Assembly: GCA_964542585.1 (NCBI GenBank)
Contig: CAZIUI010000011.1
Location: forward strand, 1 to 64,000
Origin: CAYYUA01 sp964542585
Lineage (GTDB): Bacteria > Bacteroidota > Bacteroidia > CAILMK01 > CAYYUA01
Length of the DNA stretch: 64,000 nucleotides
Direction of reading: 5' to 3'
The notes beneath the pieces are model-generated. The model worked only from the letters and a program-made list of their open reading frames with translations. It had not been told where the DNA came from and searched no databases. This document shows, piece by piece, positions 29,280 through 36,955 of the stretch. A program made the position numbers and the translations under genes. Position 1 is the first letter of the stretch. Every line of letters starts with the position of its first letter.

Positions 29280-29906
29280 CTAGTTAAAAATCCAAAGGAT
29301 TAAAAAAACAAAAATCCATAGGCCATCTACGAAATGCCAATATGTACTACAATTTATCATGGGCTTTTGGTTCCTTGAGTGGATCACAAAATGCCCTGAT
29401 AACCACCTAATTCTAAGTAAAAAAACAAGGCCTCCAATAATATGTAGCGCATGAATCCCCGAAATGATGTAAATAAATCCCAATGCGGGATTATTACTTA
29501 AGCTTACCTCAAGCTGAAAAAGCTGATACCATCCAGCCGCCTGAGACAGTAGAAAAGCGCTACCAAGGAGCAACGTAAACAAAAGCCCGTCCCGTAATTG
29601 ATTAATTTCATCTTGCCGAACCGCTAACCTCGCCCTGTGTAACATTCCTGAGCTACTAATTATTAAAAACGTGCTCAGGAAAAATTCCCAGGGAATATTA
29701 AAAGGAACGGCTTGGCTTTGAGCAAAAAGTAGCACATGGGCTGTCAGTAGTCCTGTAAAAACAATGGTGATGGTTCCAAGGAAGCCCCATAGCATGAATT
29801 GCTTTGGATCCATGCGTTGATCTTCCTTTTCTACATTGATAGTAATGGTCTGAAAAGCTGGATTCTCAGGCTTTTTTTCTTTCTTTTTTTTGCCCTTAAA
29901 AAGCAT
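29280..29906 (-). CDS. Haem-copper oxidase subunit III (cytochrome c oxidase subunit 3 family)
   Basis: Subunit III is a non-catalytic membrane subunit of terminal oxidases. The 208 residues contain a charged Lys-rich cytoplasmic start, then five hydrophobic segments. Signature stretches are ISGIHALHIIGGLVFL and TYWHFVDGLWIFVFLILW; the conserved His and Glu/Asp near WHFVD are typical of CoxC. The first helix region reads KQFMLWGFLGTITIVFTGLL. No other oxidase subunit is found within the window, so this is an isolated or additional copy. Downstream on the same strand is a 77-residue membrane protein, and upstream is miaA, 15 nt away. Confidence 0.88.
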   Translation of the reverse strand: MLFKGKKKKEKKPENPAFQTITINVEKEDQRMDPKQFMLWGFLGTITIVFTGLLTAHVLLFAQSQAVPFNIPWEFFLSTFLIISSSGMLHRARLAVRQDEINQLRDGLLFTLLLGSAFLLSQAAGWYQLFQLEVSLSNNPALGFIYIISGIHALHIIGGLVFLLRIRWLSGHFVIHSRNQKPMINCSTYWHFVDGLWIFVFLILWIFN

Positions 29907-29921
29907 AATAGTTGGAGGTTA

Positions 29922-30905
29922 TTAAAACAATGCATGATTAGTGGCAAAGGTTGACAAATAACCCGTCTTATCATTTATAGCTTTTGACATAGCTGAAAAT
30001 TGATTTGGTTCAAACCAGAGGGAATCCTTATTGCGCCGAAACCAGGTTATCTGGCGCTTGGCAAATTGACGCGTATGTGCTTTGAATTTTTGCACCGCTT
30101 CTTCAAAAGAGGTGTAACCTTCAAGGTAATCAAAAAATTCTTGATAGCCGACTGTCTGTAATACGCTATAATGCCGAAAAGGATAAAGTTCCTTTACTTC
30201 CTCGAGAAGTCCTTCTTTAAGCATCTCATCACAGCGGTAATTGATACGTTCGTGCAGGGTTGCCCTGGGTAAAGCAAGCGTGAGACTCAAGACCTTGAAA
30301 TTTTTTTGAGATGACGGGCTTTTTTGCCAATACTTGGTAATGGAATAGCCTGTAGTGAAGTAAATTTCAAGCGCCCTCAAAATTCTTGCAGGGTTAGAGG
30401 TTTCAATTGCCTTATAAGCCTCGGGATCAAGTTCAGCTAGTTTAGTAGCTAATGCTGTTTTTCCATGTTGATCCAGTTGATCCTGTAATTTTTCTCTTAT
30501 GCTAGGATCCGGAGCAGGTAATGGATCTAGGCCTTGTAACAAGGCTTTAAGGTAAAGACCGGACCCGCCAACTACTAAAGCAACATCCCGATGTTTGAAT
30601 ACCTCTTCTAAAAAATCCAGCCCTTCCTGCTCAAAATCTGCCGCTGATACCGGATTATGAATGGAGTGCGTATCTACAAAGCCATGAGATACGATGGCTA
30701 ATTGTTCCTTTGATGGTTTAGCTGTTCCAATGTTTAATTCTTGATAACATTGCCGGGAGTCAGCTGATAGGATTTTAGTACCAAGGGCTTGGGCTAAAGT
30801 TACAGCCACCTCGGTTTTACCAACGGCTGTTGGCCCGTTGACAACGATAACCCACGGCTGGGCGGTTTTTCCACTTCCCTGTGGCTCAGGTGTAGAGGTT
30901 GTCAT
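29922..30905 (-). CDS. miaA: tRNA dimethylallyltransferase MiaA
   Basis: MiaA transfers a dimethylallyl group to N6 of A37 in tRNAs that read codons starting with U. The 327-residue protein has the P-loop NGPTAVGKTEVAV, the tRNA-binding SADSRQCYQELNIGTAKPS, VVGGSGLYLKAL, and KRQITWFRRN near the C-terminus, all family signatures. I chose ATG 30905, which leaves a 20-residue lead before the P-loop strand; ATG 30911 is equally possible, and longer readings run far into the upstream gene. The start overlaps the 3' end of the pRiA4b ORF-3-like gene by 20 nt. Confidence 0.95.
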   Translation of the reverse strand: MTTSTPEPQGSGKTAQPWVIVVNGPTAVGKTEVAVTLAQALGTKILSADSRQCYQELNIGTAKPSKEQLAIVSHGFVDTHSIHNPVSAADFEQEGLDFLEEVFKHRDVALVVGGSGLYLKALLQGLDPLPAPDPSIREKLQDQLDQHGKTALATKLAELDPEAYKAIETSNPARILRALEIYFTTGYSITKYWQKSPSSQKNFKVLSLTLALPRATLHERINYRCDEMLKEGLLEEVKELYPFRHYSVLQTVGYQEFFDYLEGYTSFEEAVQKFKAHTRQFAKRQITWFRRNKDSLWFEPNQFSAMSKAINDKTGYLSTFATNHALF

Positions 30906-31455
30906 CGTCATAAGGCTCAGTACCGTTCTCATCGTCTTGGAAATCATCACTATCCTGGCCAAGGTTAAGACCTTGCTGCTTTAGCTGCTCTATCAATTCC
31001 TGATCCTCATCTGATAAGGCTTCGGGATAGTGACTTTGCTCTCCATACTGGTCAGGGGATGTACCTGCTTCTTCTACCAGCACAGGATATTCCCAATTCG
31101 GATTGGGCGCTGCTATAGCTATAAGCTCCAAGTAAAACGTCCACAGCAAGATAAAATCATAAACGTAAACCAATCGTGCTTCCGGTTGCGTCAGTTTATC
31201 CTCCAATCTTAGGGATCCCATGGTTGTGGGTGCATTTTCATCACCCATGTCCATTAAAGTGAGCTCTTCACCTTTTTGCCAAGAGGCATCGCTGATATAA
31301 AAAGATGCAAGCTGGGCATCATCAAAATTGACAGCACTTAAAACGGCTAAGTGGAGCGCCTCAAAAGTGTAGTCCCCGGGAATATCGATGATCCGTTCAA
31401 AGGCTTCATCGTCCGGCATGGTTATACTAAAGCGGTAAATCTGCTGATCTGCCAT
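30886..31455 (-). CDS. pRiA4b ORF-3-like protein (IS1096 passenger TnpR family)
   Basis: The 189-residue protein starts MADQQIYRFSITMPDDEAFERIIDIPGDYTFEALHLAVLSA, the fold seen in the plasmid pRiA4b ORF-3 family, which is also named after a passenger gene of IS1096. It ends with a strongly acidic low-complexity tail (DSDDFQDDENGTEPYDDDN). Despite the name, no transposase, resolvase or inverted repeat is nearby; relatives of this protein next to miaA are common in Bacteroidota (family knowledge, not checked here). The function is unknown. I chose ATG 31455 over an upstream start that adds ten residues. Its 3' end overlaps the miaA start by 20 nt, so the two are probably coupled. Confidence 0.75.
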   Translation of the reverse strand: MADQQIYRFSITMPDDEAFERIIDIPGDYTFEALHLAVLSAVNFDDAQLASFYISDASWQKGEELTLMDMGDENAPTTMGSLRLEDKLTQPEARLVYVYDFILLWTFYLELIAIAAPNPNWEYPVLVEEAGTSPDQYGEQSHYPEALSDEDQELIEQLKQQGLNLGQDSDDFQDDENGTEPYDDDNLYT

Positions 31456-31869
31456 AAAAAATCGTAGTAAGGTTTTAGAAAGCAAGTTAAAAGGTTCGGA
31501 TGAATTTTGAATGCGTAAACGTTGTATAAAGTAGGATTTTCAATAAGCTTGTAATCCAATCATTAAAATTTTATTAAAAAGCAACTTTACAACCTATTGA
31601 AACGTCTTTACGACAGTTAACACTGAAACAAGGTCTTTTAAAATTTAGTGAAAATGATGGTACCACGCTTTGGTGTTTTAGGAAGTTTTGTAAATGACTA
31701 TTTAATATATTATATTTGTAAGTCTTAATCTATTTGCATAGCGTATTTTTAGCTTTTTTTATAATAAAATAACTTTGATAAAAAAGTCATTTTTAATAAA
31801 AATCAATTCAATTCAATTCAATAATTGAAAATTACCCAAATGTGCCATAACCAAAAAGCTCTAAATTTT
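31456..31869. other. 414-bp divergent intergenic region
   Basis: This AT-rich gap separates the minus-strand pRiA4b-like gene from the plus-strand CAP lipoprotein. It holds one good Bacteroidota-type promoter (listed separately) and a short run of AATTC units at 31804-31822. I see no open frame with coding character, no tRNA and no stable hairpin in the rest. Confidence 0.6.
31686..31718 (+). promoter_or_regulatory. Bacteroidota-type promoter of the CAP lipoprotein gene
   Basis: TTTTG at 31686-31690 serves as the -33 element and TATATTTG at 31711-31718 is an exact TAnnTTTG -7 element, with a 20-nt spacer. Both spacing and sequence match the consensus of the primary sigma factor of this phylum. 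The start would lie near 31725, giving a leader of about 145 nt before ATG 31870. Confidence 0.65.
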
Positions 31870-32568
31870 ATGAGAAGATTAGCCTTCCTTTCCTTCTTTG
31901 CATTTGCCGTTGTTCTATTTTCTTGCAGCGATGAAAATGGTGATGATACCTACACCCCGAATCCTGGTAACAACCCTTCTGATTCTACCAACAATCCGTC
32001 CGATTCAACGAATAACGGAGATGATACCGTAAACAAGCCGGCTGATACTCTTCCTCTGAAAATCGGATGTAATAACAGCAAGGAAAAGAAATTGATCCGG
32101 AAGATCAGAAACTACAGGGATAGCAAGGGCCTCAAAGAAATTCCCCTATCCCAATCAATGACGACAGTTGCGGATTATCACGTTGCTGACCTCAATAAAT
32201 ACACCCCGGAAAAAGATAGGGAAAACTGCAACCTGCACACCTGGTCCTCAAACTGGGACTGGCCCGGATGCTGCTACAAACCCGACCATTCCAATGCCTC
32301 ATGCATTTGGGACAAGCCAAGGCAAATCACCAATTACACCGGTAACGGGTATGAGATAGCTTACTGGTCAGGTGGCGCCGAAGCGGATCCTCAAACAGCC
32401 CTAGAAGTATGGAAGCGTTCATCAGGACACAATAATATTATTATTAATAAAGATACTTGGTCTGATGTAGAATGGAATGCTATAGGGGCAAGTATCTCTG
32501 GAAATTATGCGGTTGTTTGGTTTGGTAAAAAAGATGATTCGGCAGGTAAGCCTGAGGATTGTTCCTAA
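31870..32568 (+). CDS. CAP-domain (SCP/PR-1-like) lipoprotein
   Basis: This 232-residue protein has a lipobox VVLFSC, so it is acylated at Cys19, followed by an acidic start (SDENGDD) and a Pro/Asn/Ser/Asp linker with two NPSDSTNN units. The rest is a CAP domain: VADYHVADL, then NLHTW, GYEIAYWSGG and SSGHNNIIIN provide the His/Glu residues of the CAP cavity. Seven cysteines after the lipobox, including PGCC, suggest disulfides and a surface location. CAP proteins can bind lipids or act in adhesion and predation, but bacterial members have no agreed role. I chose ATG 31870 because it gives a standard lipoprotein signal; TTG 31825 and ATG 31840 are alternatives. It is the only gene here with a full promoter and a strong terminator of its own. 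Confidence 0.8.
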   Translation: MRRLAFLSFFAFAVVLFSCSDENGDDTYTPNPGNNPSDSTNNPSDSTNNGDDTVNKPADTLPLKIGCNNSKEKKLIRKIRNYRDSKGLKEIPLSQSMTTVADYHVADLNKYTPEKDRENCNLHTWSSNWDWPGCCYKPDHSNASCIWDKPRQITNYTGNGYEIAYWSGGAEADPQTALEVWKRSSGHNNIIINKDTWSDVEWNAIGASISGNYAVVWFGKKDDSAGKPEDCS

Positions 32569-32620
32569 AAAAGGCGTTAGCCTCTAATGCTGGATTTGAA
32601 ATGTTGTAGCGCTACTAAAA

Positions 32621-32658
32621 AAGAAAAGCCCAATTGTACGTACGGTTGGGCTTTTCTT
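32621..32658. terminator. Bidirectional intrinsic terminator between convergent genes
   Basis: A perfect 13-bp inverted repeat (AAGAAAAGCCCAA and its complement) encloses a 12-nt segment that can itself pair further (GTAC/GTAC with flanking G-U pairs). T-rich tracts lie on both sides, so it can end transcription of the CAP lipoprotein gene from the left and of the serine hydrolase gene from the right. Nothing else is visible in the 243-bp gap between them. Confidence 0.85.
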
Positions 32659-32811
32659 TTTTGCCATACCAGTTTATTTAGAATTGTTGATAACTACCAT
32701 TAAGAATGAAAAAACGCTTGGAAATAGTTGTAAAACAGGAAAAGGTATTTGAATGAGAAAATTAACAAGGTTCTATACTGAAAGGGGTTACCACGTTTAC
32801 AAATAGCTAGA

Positions 32812-33966
32812 TCACTGCCGTAATACCTTTACGACCGAATCTCTGAACTCTTCATAAACTGGGTTCAGGTCGCTTTCCCCATTTAGCCCGTAATTCACTA
32901 GCGAAATGAAGGTTAGATCTCCCTTTGGAAAATACCACATTTCTCCGCTGTAAGCCAGATCCTTACCACTATGCCCAATGGCATACCTGTTCATAGAATC
33001 CTTTGGAAAGTCTTTCATCACACCTAACCCAATACCGGGATAAGCCTCTGCCTCTCGGAAAGTTTGCATCTGTTGAAGGCGTTTTTCAGGTAGCAGGCTT
33101 CGGCTTCGAAAAAGGGCCTCTATAAAGGTCTGAAGGTCATAGACAGTTGAGTAAATGCCATTGTACCCATTACCGTTGCCGGTATTGTAATTGGTAAGAT
33201 CAGCGATATTACCATTGTTATAAAGATCGTAATAACCGCGAGCAGTGTTCTCTGGTAGCTTCTGTTGTGGGTGGTAAACGGTGTTGGTCATTTTAAGCGG
33301 GTCCAGTATTTGCTCCCTAAGCAATTCATAGTGAGACCGGCCGGTTGCGCCTTCAATAACCAAGCTCAAGAGCAAGTAATTGGTATTGGAATACTGCACA
33401 TCAATACCGGGCTCAAAGTACGAATCATCATCTTCTAAATAGGTAAGGAGTTCCTTTGCGCCCCATTCGTTGGGTGGATCATTTAAAACTGAAAGGTAAA
33501 AGTCATCATCGCTTACAATGTCGTAAACGCCGCTGGTATGGTTCAGGAGTTGCCCAACGGTAGCCTCTTGGGCGTTAGCCACCTCACTGATGTCCTCATC
33601 CACATAAGCTTTAACCTTATCATCCAGGCTCAGCTTACCTTCATCAGCAAGCATGATCACAAGTGTTGCAATGAAAGGCTTGGTAATACTCGCGACCTTG
33701 CTTACATGGCAAGGTTTCATTTCCACATCTCCTTTAATATCCGCCATTCCAGCGGCCCCTGTCCATCTCCCACTGTAGCTACGTATCAGCAAAATGATAC
33801 CAGGGAGCCCCTTTTTGGTGTAAGTTCTGAGAATATTTTGCAGTTCTTCAGCCTTAGGATGATTATCAGATCCGGAATTTTGGCAATTCTTCGTTTTTAC
33901 CAACTGCTCTTTCTCGCAGGCCATTACGAATGTTCCTAGCGCTAATGCAAACAGCCAGTGTTTCAT
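32812..33966 (-). CDS. Serine hydrolase lipoprotein, beta-lactamase/DD-peptidase (class C-like) fold
   Basis: This is a 384-residue lipoprotein with lipobox TFVMAC. Its mature part is a PF00144-type serine hydrolase: the nucleophile motif SxxK is SITK in SKVASITKPFIATLV, the YxN motif is YSNTNYLLLSLVIEGATG, and the third motif is IGHSGKD. Members include DD-carboxypeptidases, esterases and class C beta-lactamases; motifs alone do not decide between them, and the environmental setting makes resistance an unsupported call. It lies 21 nt after the exported beta-rich gene on the same strand, so both are probably one operon ending at the terminator near 32640. Confidence 0.88.
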   Translation of the reverse strand: MKHWLFALALGTFVMACEKEQLVKTKNCQNSGSDNHPKAEELQNILRTYTKKGLPGIILLIRSYSGRWTGAAGMADIKGDVEMKPCHVSKVASITKPFIATLVIMLADEGKLSLDDKVKAYVDEDISEVANAQEATVGQLLNHTSGVYDIVSDDDFYLSVLNDPPNEWGAKELLTYLEDDDSYFEPGIDVQYSNTNYLLLSLVIEGATGRSHYELLREQILDPLKMTNTVYHPQQKLPENTARGYYDLYNNGNIADLTNYNTGNGNGYNGIYSTVYDLQTFIEALFRSRSLLPEKRLQQMQTFREAEAYPGIGLGVMKDFPKDSMNRYAIGHSGKDLAYSGEMWYFPKGDLTFISLVNYGLNGESDLNPVYEEFRDSVVKVLRQ

Positions 33967-33987
33967 AACGGGGAAATTCTTAACTTA

Positions 33988-34629
33988 TCACTCATCTTCA
34001 TGGCTCCAACGGATGGGTTTTTCTAAACCAATGCTAAAGGTTGAATAAGGGAGAAGGGGTACATACTCATTCACAAAAGGATATTGAAGCCAGGGCTGGT
34101 AAGTTAGCCTTATCCTAAGAATGTCCCTTTTTCGCTTTTTCAAGTGGTATTGGATGCCAATGGAACCGGTTACCATTAGTTGTGGCCTTCCAGAATTGGG
34201 ATTTTCCTCATATTGCCCATTGCCATTCAGGCTAAAGGTTTCTACATCAGGGAAACTGTGCATGTATCCTGCTCCTAATCGAGCAATGCCTGACCAATGG
34301 GTCGCAAAGTGGTGTTGGTAATCCAGCTCGCTGAAAAGCTGGATAGCTTTTTGGTTGTATTGATGGTAGAGGTACCCAAGCTTAGCTGTTTGCTTTAGCT
34401 TATGAACGGTATCTTTATTCAGGTTGAATGCTGTGCCAAGGGTAAAGCCCGAATGAATTGGTTTCTGCACAAAATTACCCATTTCGCTAAAGGGCTTAGC
34501 GGTCTGGTGGTTTTGGTAAGTAAGGCTGATTGGGATTTTTTCCTGAGCAGATAAGATGGCTGGAAATATCAACCATACTGGCAAAATCCCCGTCACTAGT
34601 GAATTCGATCGAATAAAGGTTTTTTTCAA
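33988..34629 (-). CDS. Exported beta-rich protein, probably an outer-membrane barrel
   Basis: The 213-residue reading from TTG 34629 has a signal peptide (LKKTFIRSNSLVTGILPVWLIF, cut after LSAQE). A GTG at 34680 would add 17 residues that spoil the signal, so I prefer the later start. The mature part alternates polar and aromatic residues in short strands (GYLYHQYNQKAIQLFSELDY, GIARLGAGYMH, SIGIQYHL, TFSIGLEKPI), as in small outer-membrane barrels. No family is recognised. It is just upstream of the serine hydrolase gene and probably shares its transcript. Confidence 0.6.
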   Translation of the reverse strand: MKKTFIRSNSLVTGILPVWLIFPAILSAQEKIPISLTYQNHQTAKPFSEMGNFVQKPIHSGFTLGTAFNLNKDTVHKLKQTAKLGYLYHQYNQKAIQLFSELDYQHHFATHWSGIARLGAGYMHSFPDVETFSLNGNGQYEENPNSGRPQLMVTGSIGIQYHLKKRKRDILRIRLTYQPWLQYPFVNEYVPLLPYSTFSIGLEKPIRWSHEDE

Positions 34630-34811
34630 GGTAACGATCCATTTAGCTATGAAACAGGCATAAGCTCCTTTAGAAATCACGCTGCTTACCCTTTAATCAA
34701 TTTTAGGAAAAATCACCAAAATCTCAGCTGATAAAGCTTAAAAATTGATTATTCACTGCCTTCACATTCTTTGTAAACTTAAGCGTTACCTTTCACTGTA
34801 CTGCCAAAATG

Positions 34812-34843
34812 AAAAAACCCCTGCAAATAAGTATTTACAGGGG
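34812..34843 (-). terminator. Intrinsic terminator of the tRNA gene
   Basis: On the minus strand a CCCCTG/CAGGGG stem, extended by AAATA/TATTT after one mismatch, is followed directly by TTTTTT. It lies 18 nt past the tRNA 3' end, so it fits a terminator for a single-gene tRNA transcript. Confidence 0.8.
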
Positions 34844-34861
34844 TCTTATAAAGAATTTTAG

Positions 34862-34935
34862 TAGCGAGAGAGGGACTTGAACCCTCGACCTCAGCATTAT
34901 GAGTGCTGCGCTCTGGCCAACTGAGCTATCTCGCC
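34862..34935 (-). tRNA. tRNA-Met (anticodon CAU), elongator type
   Basis: The 74-nt minus-strand sequence folds as a cloverleaf: acceptor GGCGAGA/TCTCGCT, D stem GCTC/GAGC, anticodon stem CAGCA/TGCTG with loop CTCATAA (anticodon CAT), variable AGGTC, and T arm GAGGG-TTCAAGT-CCCTC, then discriminator A. CCA is not encoded. The three G-C pairs of an initiator anticodon stem are absent, so it is not the initiator. A CAU tRNA could also be the lysidine-modified tRNA-Ile; the first pair being G-U is slightly odd, and I cannot exclude that reading. Confidence 0.93.
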
Positions 34936-34952
34936 CTTTTGTGAAAGCCTTG

Positions 34953-34983
34953 CAAAAATAGTCATTTAAATTTGTTCCTTCAA
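34953..34983 (-). promoter_or_regulatory. Promoter of the tRNA-Met gene
   Basis: On the minus strand TTG (34981-34983), a 20-nt spacer, and TATTTTTG (34953-34960) match the Bacteroidota promoter form. The predicted start near 34946 is about 11 nt before the mature tRNA 5' end. Confidence 0.65.
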
Positions 34984-35026
34984 GTTATACCATAAGCCAC
35001 TGCTAGAACCTGAAAAATTAAGCTCT

Positions 35027-35365
35027 ATGGATACACCTTTAGCGCATAAAAGTTGTGAAGCCTGTCATGGTGGTACTCCAAGGATAGAATCCGATGCCAT
35101 TCAACAATACAAAAACCAACTCAGCTATGACTGGGAAGTGAAGGAAGACCGTAAGCTTCGCTATCCTTTCAAGCTTTCAGGATTTCAGGCTGCAATGGAC
35201 TTTGCCAATAAGGTAGCCGAAGTAGCTGAGCAGGAAGATCACCATCCGGTGCTCACCATTAAGCCTGGCCAATGTACCGTTGTGCTAACCACACACGCCA
35301 TTGGAGGACTTTCGGAAAATGATTTTATCATGGCCGCCAAGGTAGAGGCTCTTCCCCAACATTAA
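35027..35365 (+). CDS. 4a-hydroxytetrahydrobiopterin dehydratase (pterin carbinolamine dehydratase)
   Basis: The enzyme dehydrates 4a-hydroxytetrahydrobiopterin formed by aromatic amino acid hydroxylases, recycling the cofactor. The 112 residues match the family in length. The active-site motif is EDHHP at about 73-77 with a second His in TTHAIGGLSENDF; the N-terminal SCEACHGGTP is the usual C-x-x-C-x-GG-x-P start. No phenylalanine hydroxylase gene lies in the window. The next gene, a methyltransferase, begins 12 nt downstream and may be cotranscribed. Confidence 0.92.
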   Translation: MDTPLAHKSCEACHGGTPRIESDAIQQYKNQLSYDWEVKEDRKLRYPFKLSGFQAAMDFANKVAEVAEQEDHHPVLTIKPGQCTVVLTTHAIGGLSENDFIMAAKVEALPQH

Positions 35366-35376
35366 TTTTATTTAGC

Positions 35377-36138
35377 ATGCCTAACCGCCCATCAGCGGAT
35401 CCCATGGGTGAAGCGCTTCAGGACTTTTACTTCAAAGGTATAGGTGAACAGGTCTGGGTATTCAGTGACATTACCGAACCTGAAAGCATCGATCCGTTTT
35501 ACCTGCTTAGAGATTGGGAGCAAATGCCACAAGTAGAGCAATCAGCCCTAAAATTAGCTGAAGGTGATGTATTGGATATTGGGGCCGGAGGGGGAGCGCA
35601 TGCCAGTTGGCTGGCTGATCAAGGTTTGGCAGTGACAGCCCTTGAAATTTCACCGGGTGCGGTATCTGTGCTTAATGAAAACCAAGCCTATCAAACTGTT
35701 CATGCTAACGTATTTGACTACCAGCCAAGCGGCCGATTTGATACCATTCTGTTGCTGATGAATGGCGTAGGCCTAGCGGGTAACCTTGAAGGGTTCCAAC
35801 AATTGCTAAGGCTCTTAAAAAAATGGCTTAAGGCTTACGGCCAGGTGTTGCTTGATTCAACGGATTTAAGGCCCTTAATGGGTGCTGATGTTGTAGAAGC
35901 AAGAAAGGAGTCTGACGAGCGTTATTACGGTATTGTTCAATACCAAATGGCTTACGGTGGTATCCTCGGAACACCTTTTGAATGGTTATTTGCAGACTGG
36001 CCCACAGTCAAGGCTTATGCAAACGAACAAGGCTTTGAGGCCCAATGCCACTATTACGGAACCGATCATCACTGGCTGGGCCAGTTCAGGTTGCCTTCAG
36101 CGAAATTAAACCCTAGCTATCCTACTGATAAAGCGTAA
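35377..36138 (+). CDS. Class I SAM-dependent methyltransferase, substrate unknown
   Basis: This 253-residue cytoplasmic protein has a Rossmann methyltransferase core: motif I is VLDIGAGGGAHASWL at about residues 66-80, the acidic second-strand residue is in VTALEISPGAVSVL, and DTILLLMNGVGLAG follows as motif II/post-II. The N- and C-terminal flanks give no substrate clue. Its 3' end runs into the signal-peptide region of the next gene, so the two overlap or abut. Confidence 0.8.
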   Translation: MPNRPSADPMGEALQDFYFKGIGEQVWVFSDITEPESIDPFYLLRDWEQMPQVEQSALKLAEGDVLDIGAGGGAHASWLADQGLAVTALEISPGAVSVLNENQAYQTVHANVFDYQPSGRFDTILLLMNGVGLAGNLEGFQQLLRLLKKWLKAYGQVLLDSTDLRPLMGADVVEARKESDERYYGIVQYQMAYGGILGTPFEWLFADWPTVKAYANEQGFEAQCHYYGTDHHWLGQFRLPSAKLNPSYPTDKA

Positions 36139-36181
36139 ATATACCTTAGCCGAGCATCTATTACTGCTTTTATTCCTTTTA

Positions 36182-36889
36182 ATGCCTGTTCTGATACTTG
36201 GCCAGGAGCCTGTTCGGATTCAGGGTTACGTGAAAAAGGCCAGTGACTCATCCGGTATACCCAATGTTAACCTCATACGCTACAGCGATGCTAAGGGAAC
36301 TGCTACTGACCAGGAAGGTTATTTCAATTTAAAATTATTCAACAAGACGGATTCTTTCATCCTTTCGGCAGTGGGGTATGGCCGAACTGTTTTTAACCCG
36401 CCTGACAGTTTTAAAGGAAAGGTCTTCCGAACCGTGATATACCTCCGTGAGGAAATCTACGGCATAGATGAAGTAGTGATAAAAGGTACGCAACAGCGTG
36501 AATTAAATCTAGACCTTTCTGTACCTGGAGATCAAGCCCAGCGAATAGCCAATGAGCGAAGAGCCGGCCAGGGATTTGGTGTCAATGTACCGGGAGTAGC
36601 TTCAAGTATTTACAAAGCTTTTTCAAATGAGGCCCAGCAAAGAAAAAAACTCAAAAAGCTAAGGCGCGATAAAAGAAACCTGGATTTTCTTAGTAACGGC
36701 CCTTACAGGGCTTATATCAAATCTGAGTATGGCCTCAAAGGAAAGGAGATCAGAAGCTTTTTAAAATTTTGCGACTTCAAGAAGAACTACCGTGGTGCAA
36801 ATTATTATGAGGTCACCAAAAAACTAGACCGCTGCTACACGCTTTACTACAATAAAGTATTGCGAGAGCGTCAATTCCATGATCCATAG
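36182..36889 (+). CDS. Exported protein with carboxypeptidase-regulatory-like (CarboxypepD_reg) domain
   Basis: Residues 11-100 of this 235-residue reading form a CarboxypepD_reg-like beta-sandwich: VRIQGYVKKASDSSGIPNVN, then GTATDQEGYFNLKL and FILSAVGYGRTVF, as in the N-terminal parts of TonB-dependent transporters, but no receptor or plug domain follows. The C-terminal half is basic and helical (RKKLKKLRRDKRNL). Only ATG 36182 is a canonical start, yet the same frame is open upstream to 36110 and encodes KRKYTLAEHLLLLLFLLMPVLILGQ, a complete signal peptide. The true start is therefore probably a rare codon (CTG 36125 or ATA 36128) inside the end of the methyltransferase gene. Function unknown. 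Confidence 0.7.
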   Translation: MPVLILGQEPVRIQGYVKKASDSSGIPNVNLIRYSDAKGTATDQEGYFNLKLFNKTDSFILSAVGYGRTVFNPPDSFKGKVFRTVIYLREEIYGIDEVVIKGTQQRELNLDLSVPGDQAQRIANERRAGQGFGVNVPGVASSIYKAFSNEAQQRKKLKKLRRDKRNLDFLSNGPYRAYIKSEYGLKGKEIRSFLKFCDFKKNYRGANYYEVTKKLDRCYTLYYNKVLRERQFHDP

Positions 36890-36955
36890 CCAATCGTGCT
36901 TCCGAGTTTATCAACTTGTACTTTTGCAAGCTTTAAACTTGACAATACCTCTTCT

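Noticed and set aside
30886..31455. pRiA4b/IS1096 family name as evidence of a mobile element
   Set aside because: No transposase, inverted repeats or target duplications are visible, and the gene is embedded in the miaA operon.
31804..31822. Short run of AATTC-like units (four copies) in the upstream region of the CAP lipoprotein
   Set aside because: Only about 20 bases long in an AT-rich gap; it may be chance and does not form a site I can name.
32812..33966. Serine hydrolase as an antibiotic-resistance beta-lactamase
   Set aside because: SxxK and YxN are present, but these motifs are shared with DD-peptidases and esterases, and nothing in the surroundings points to resistance.
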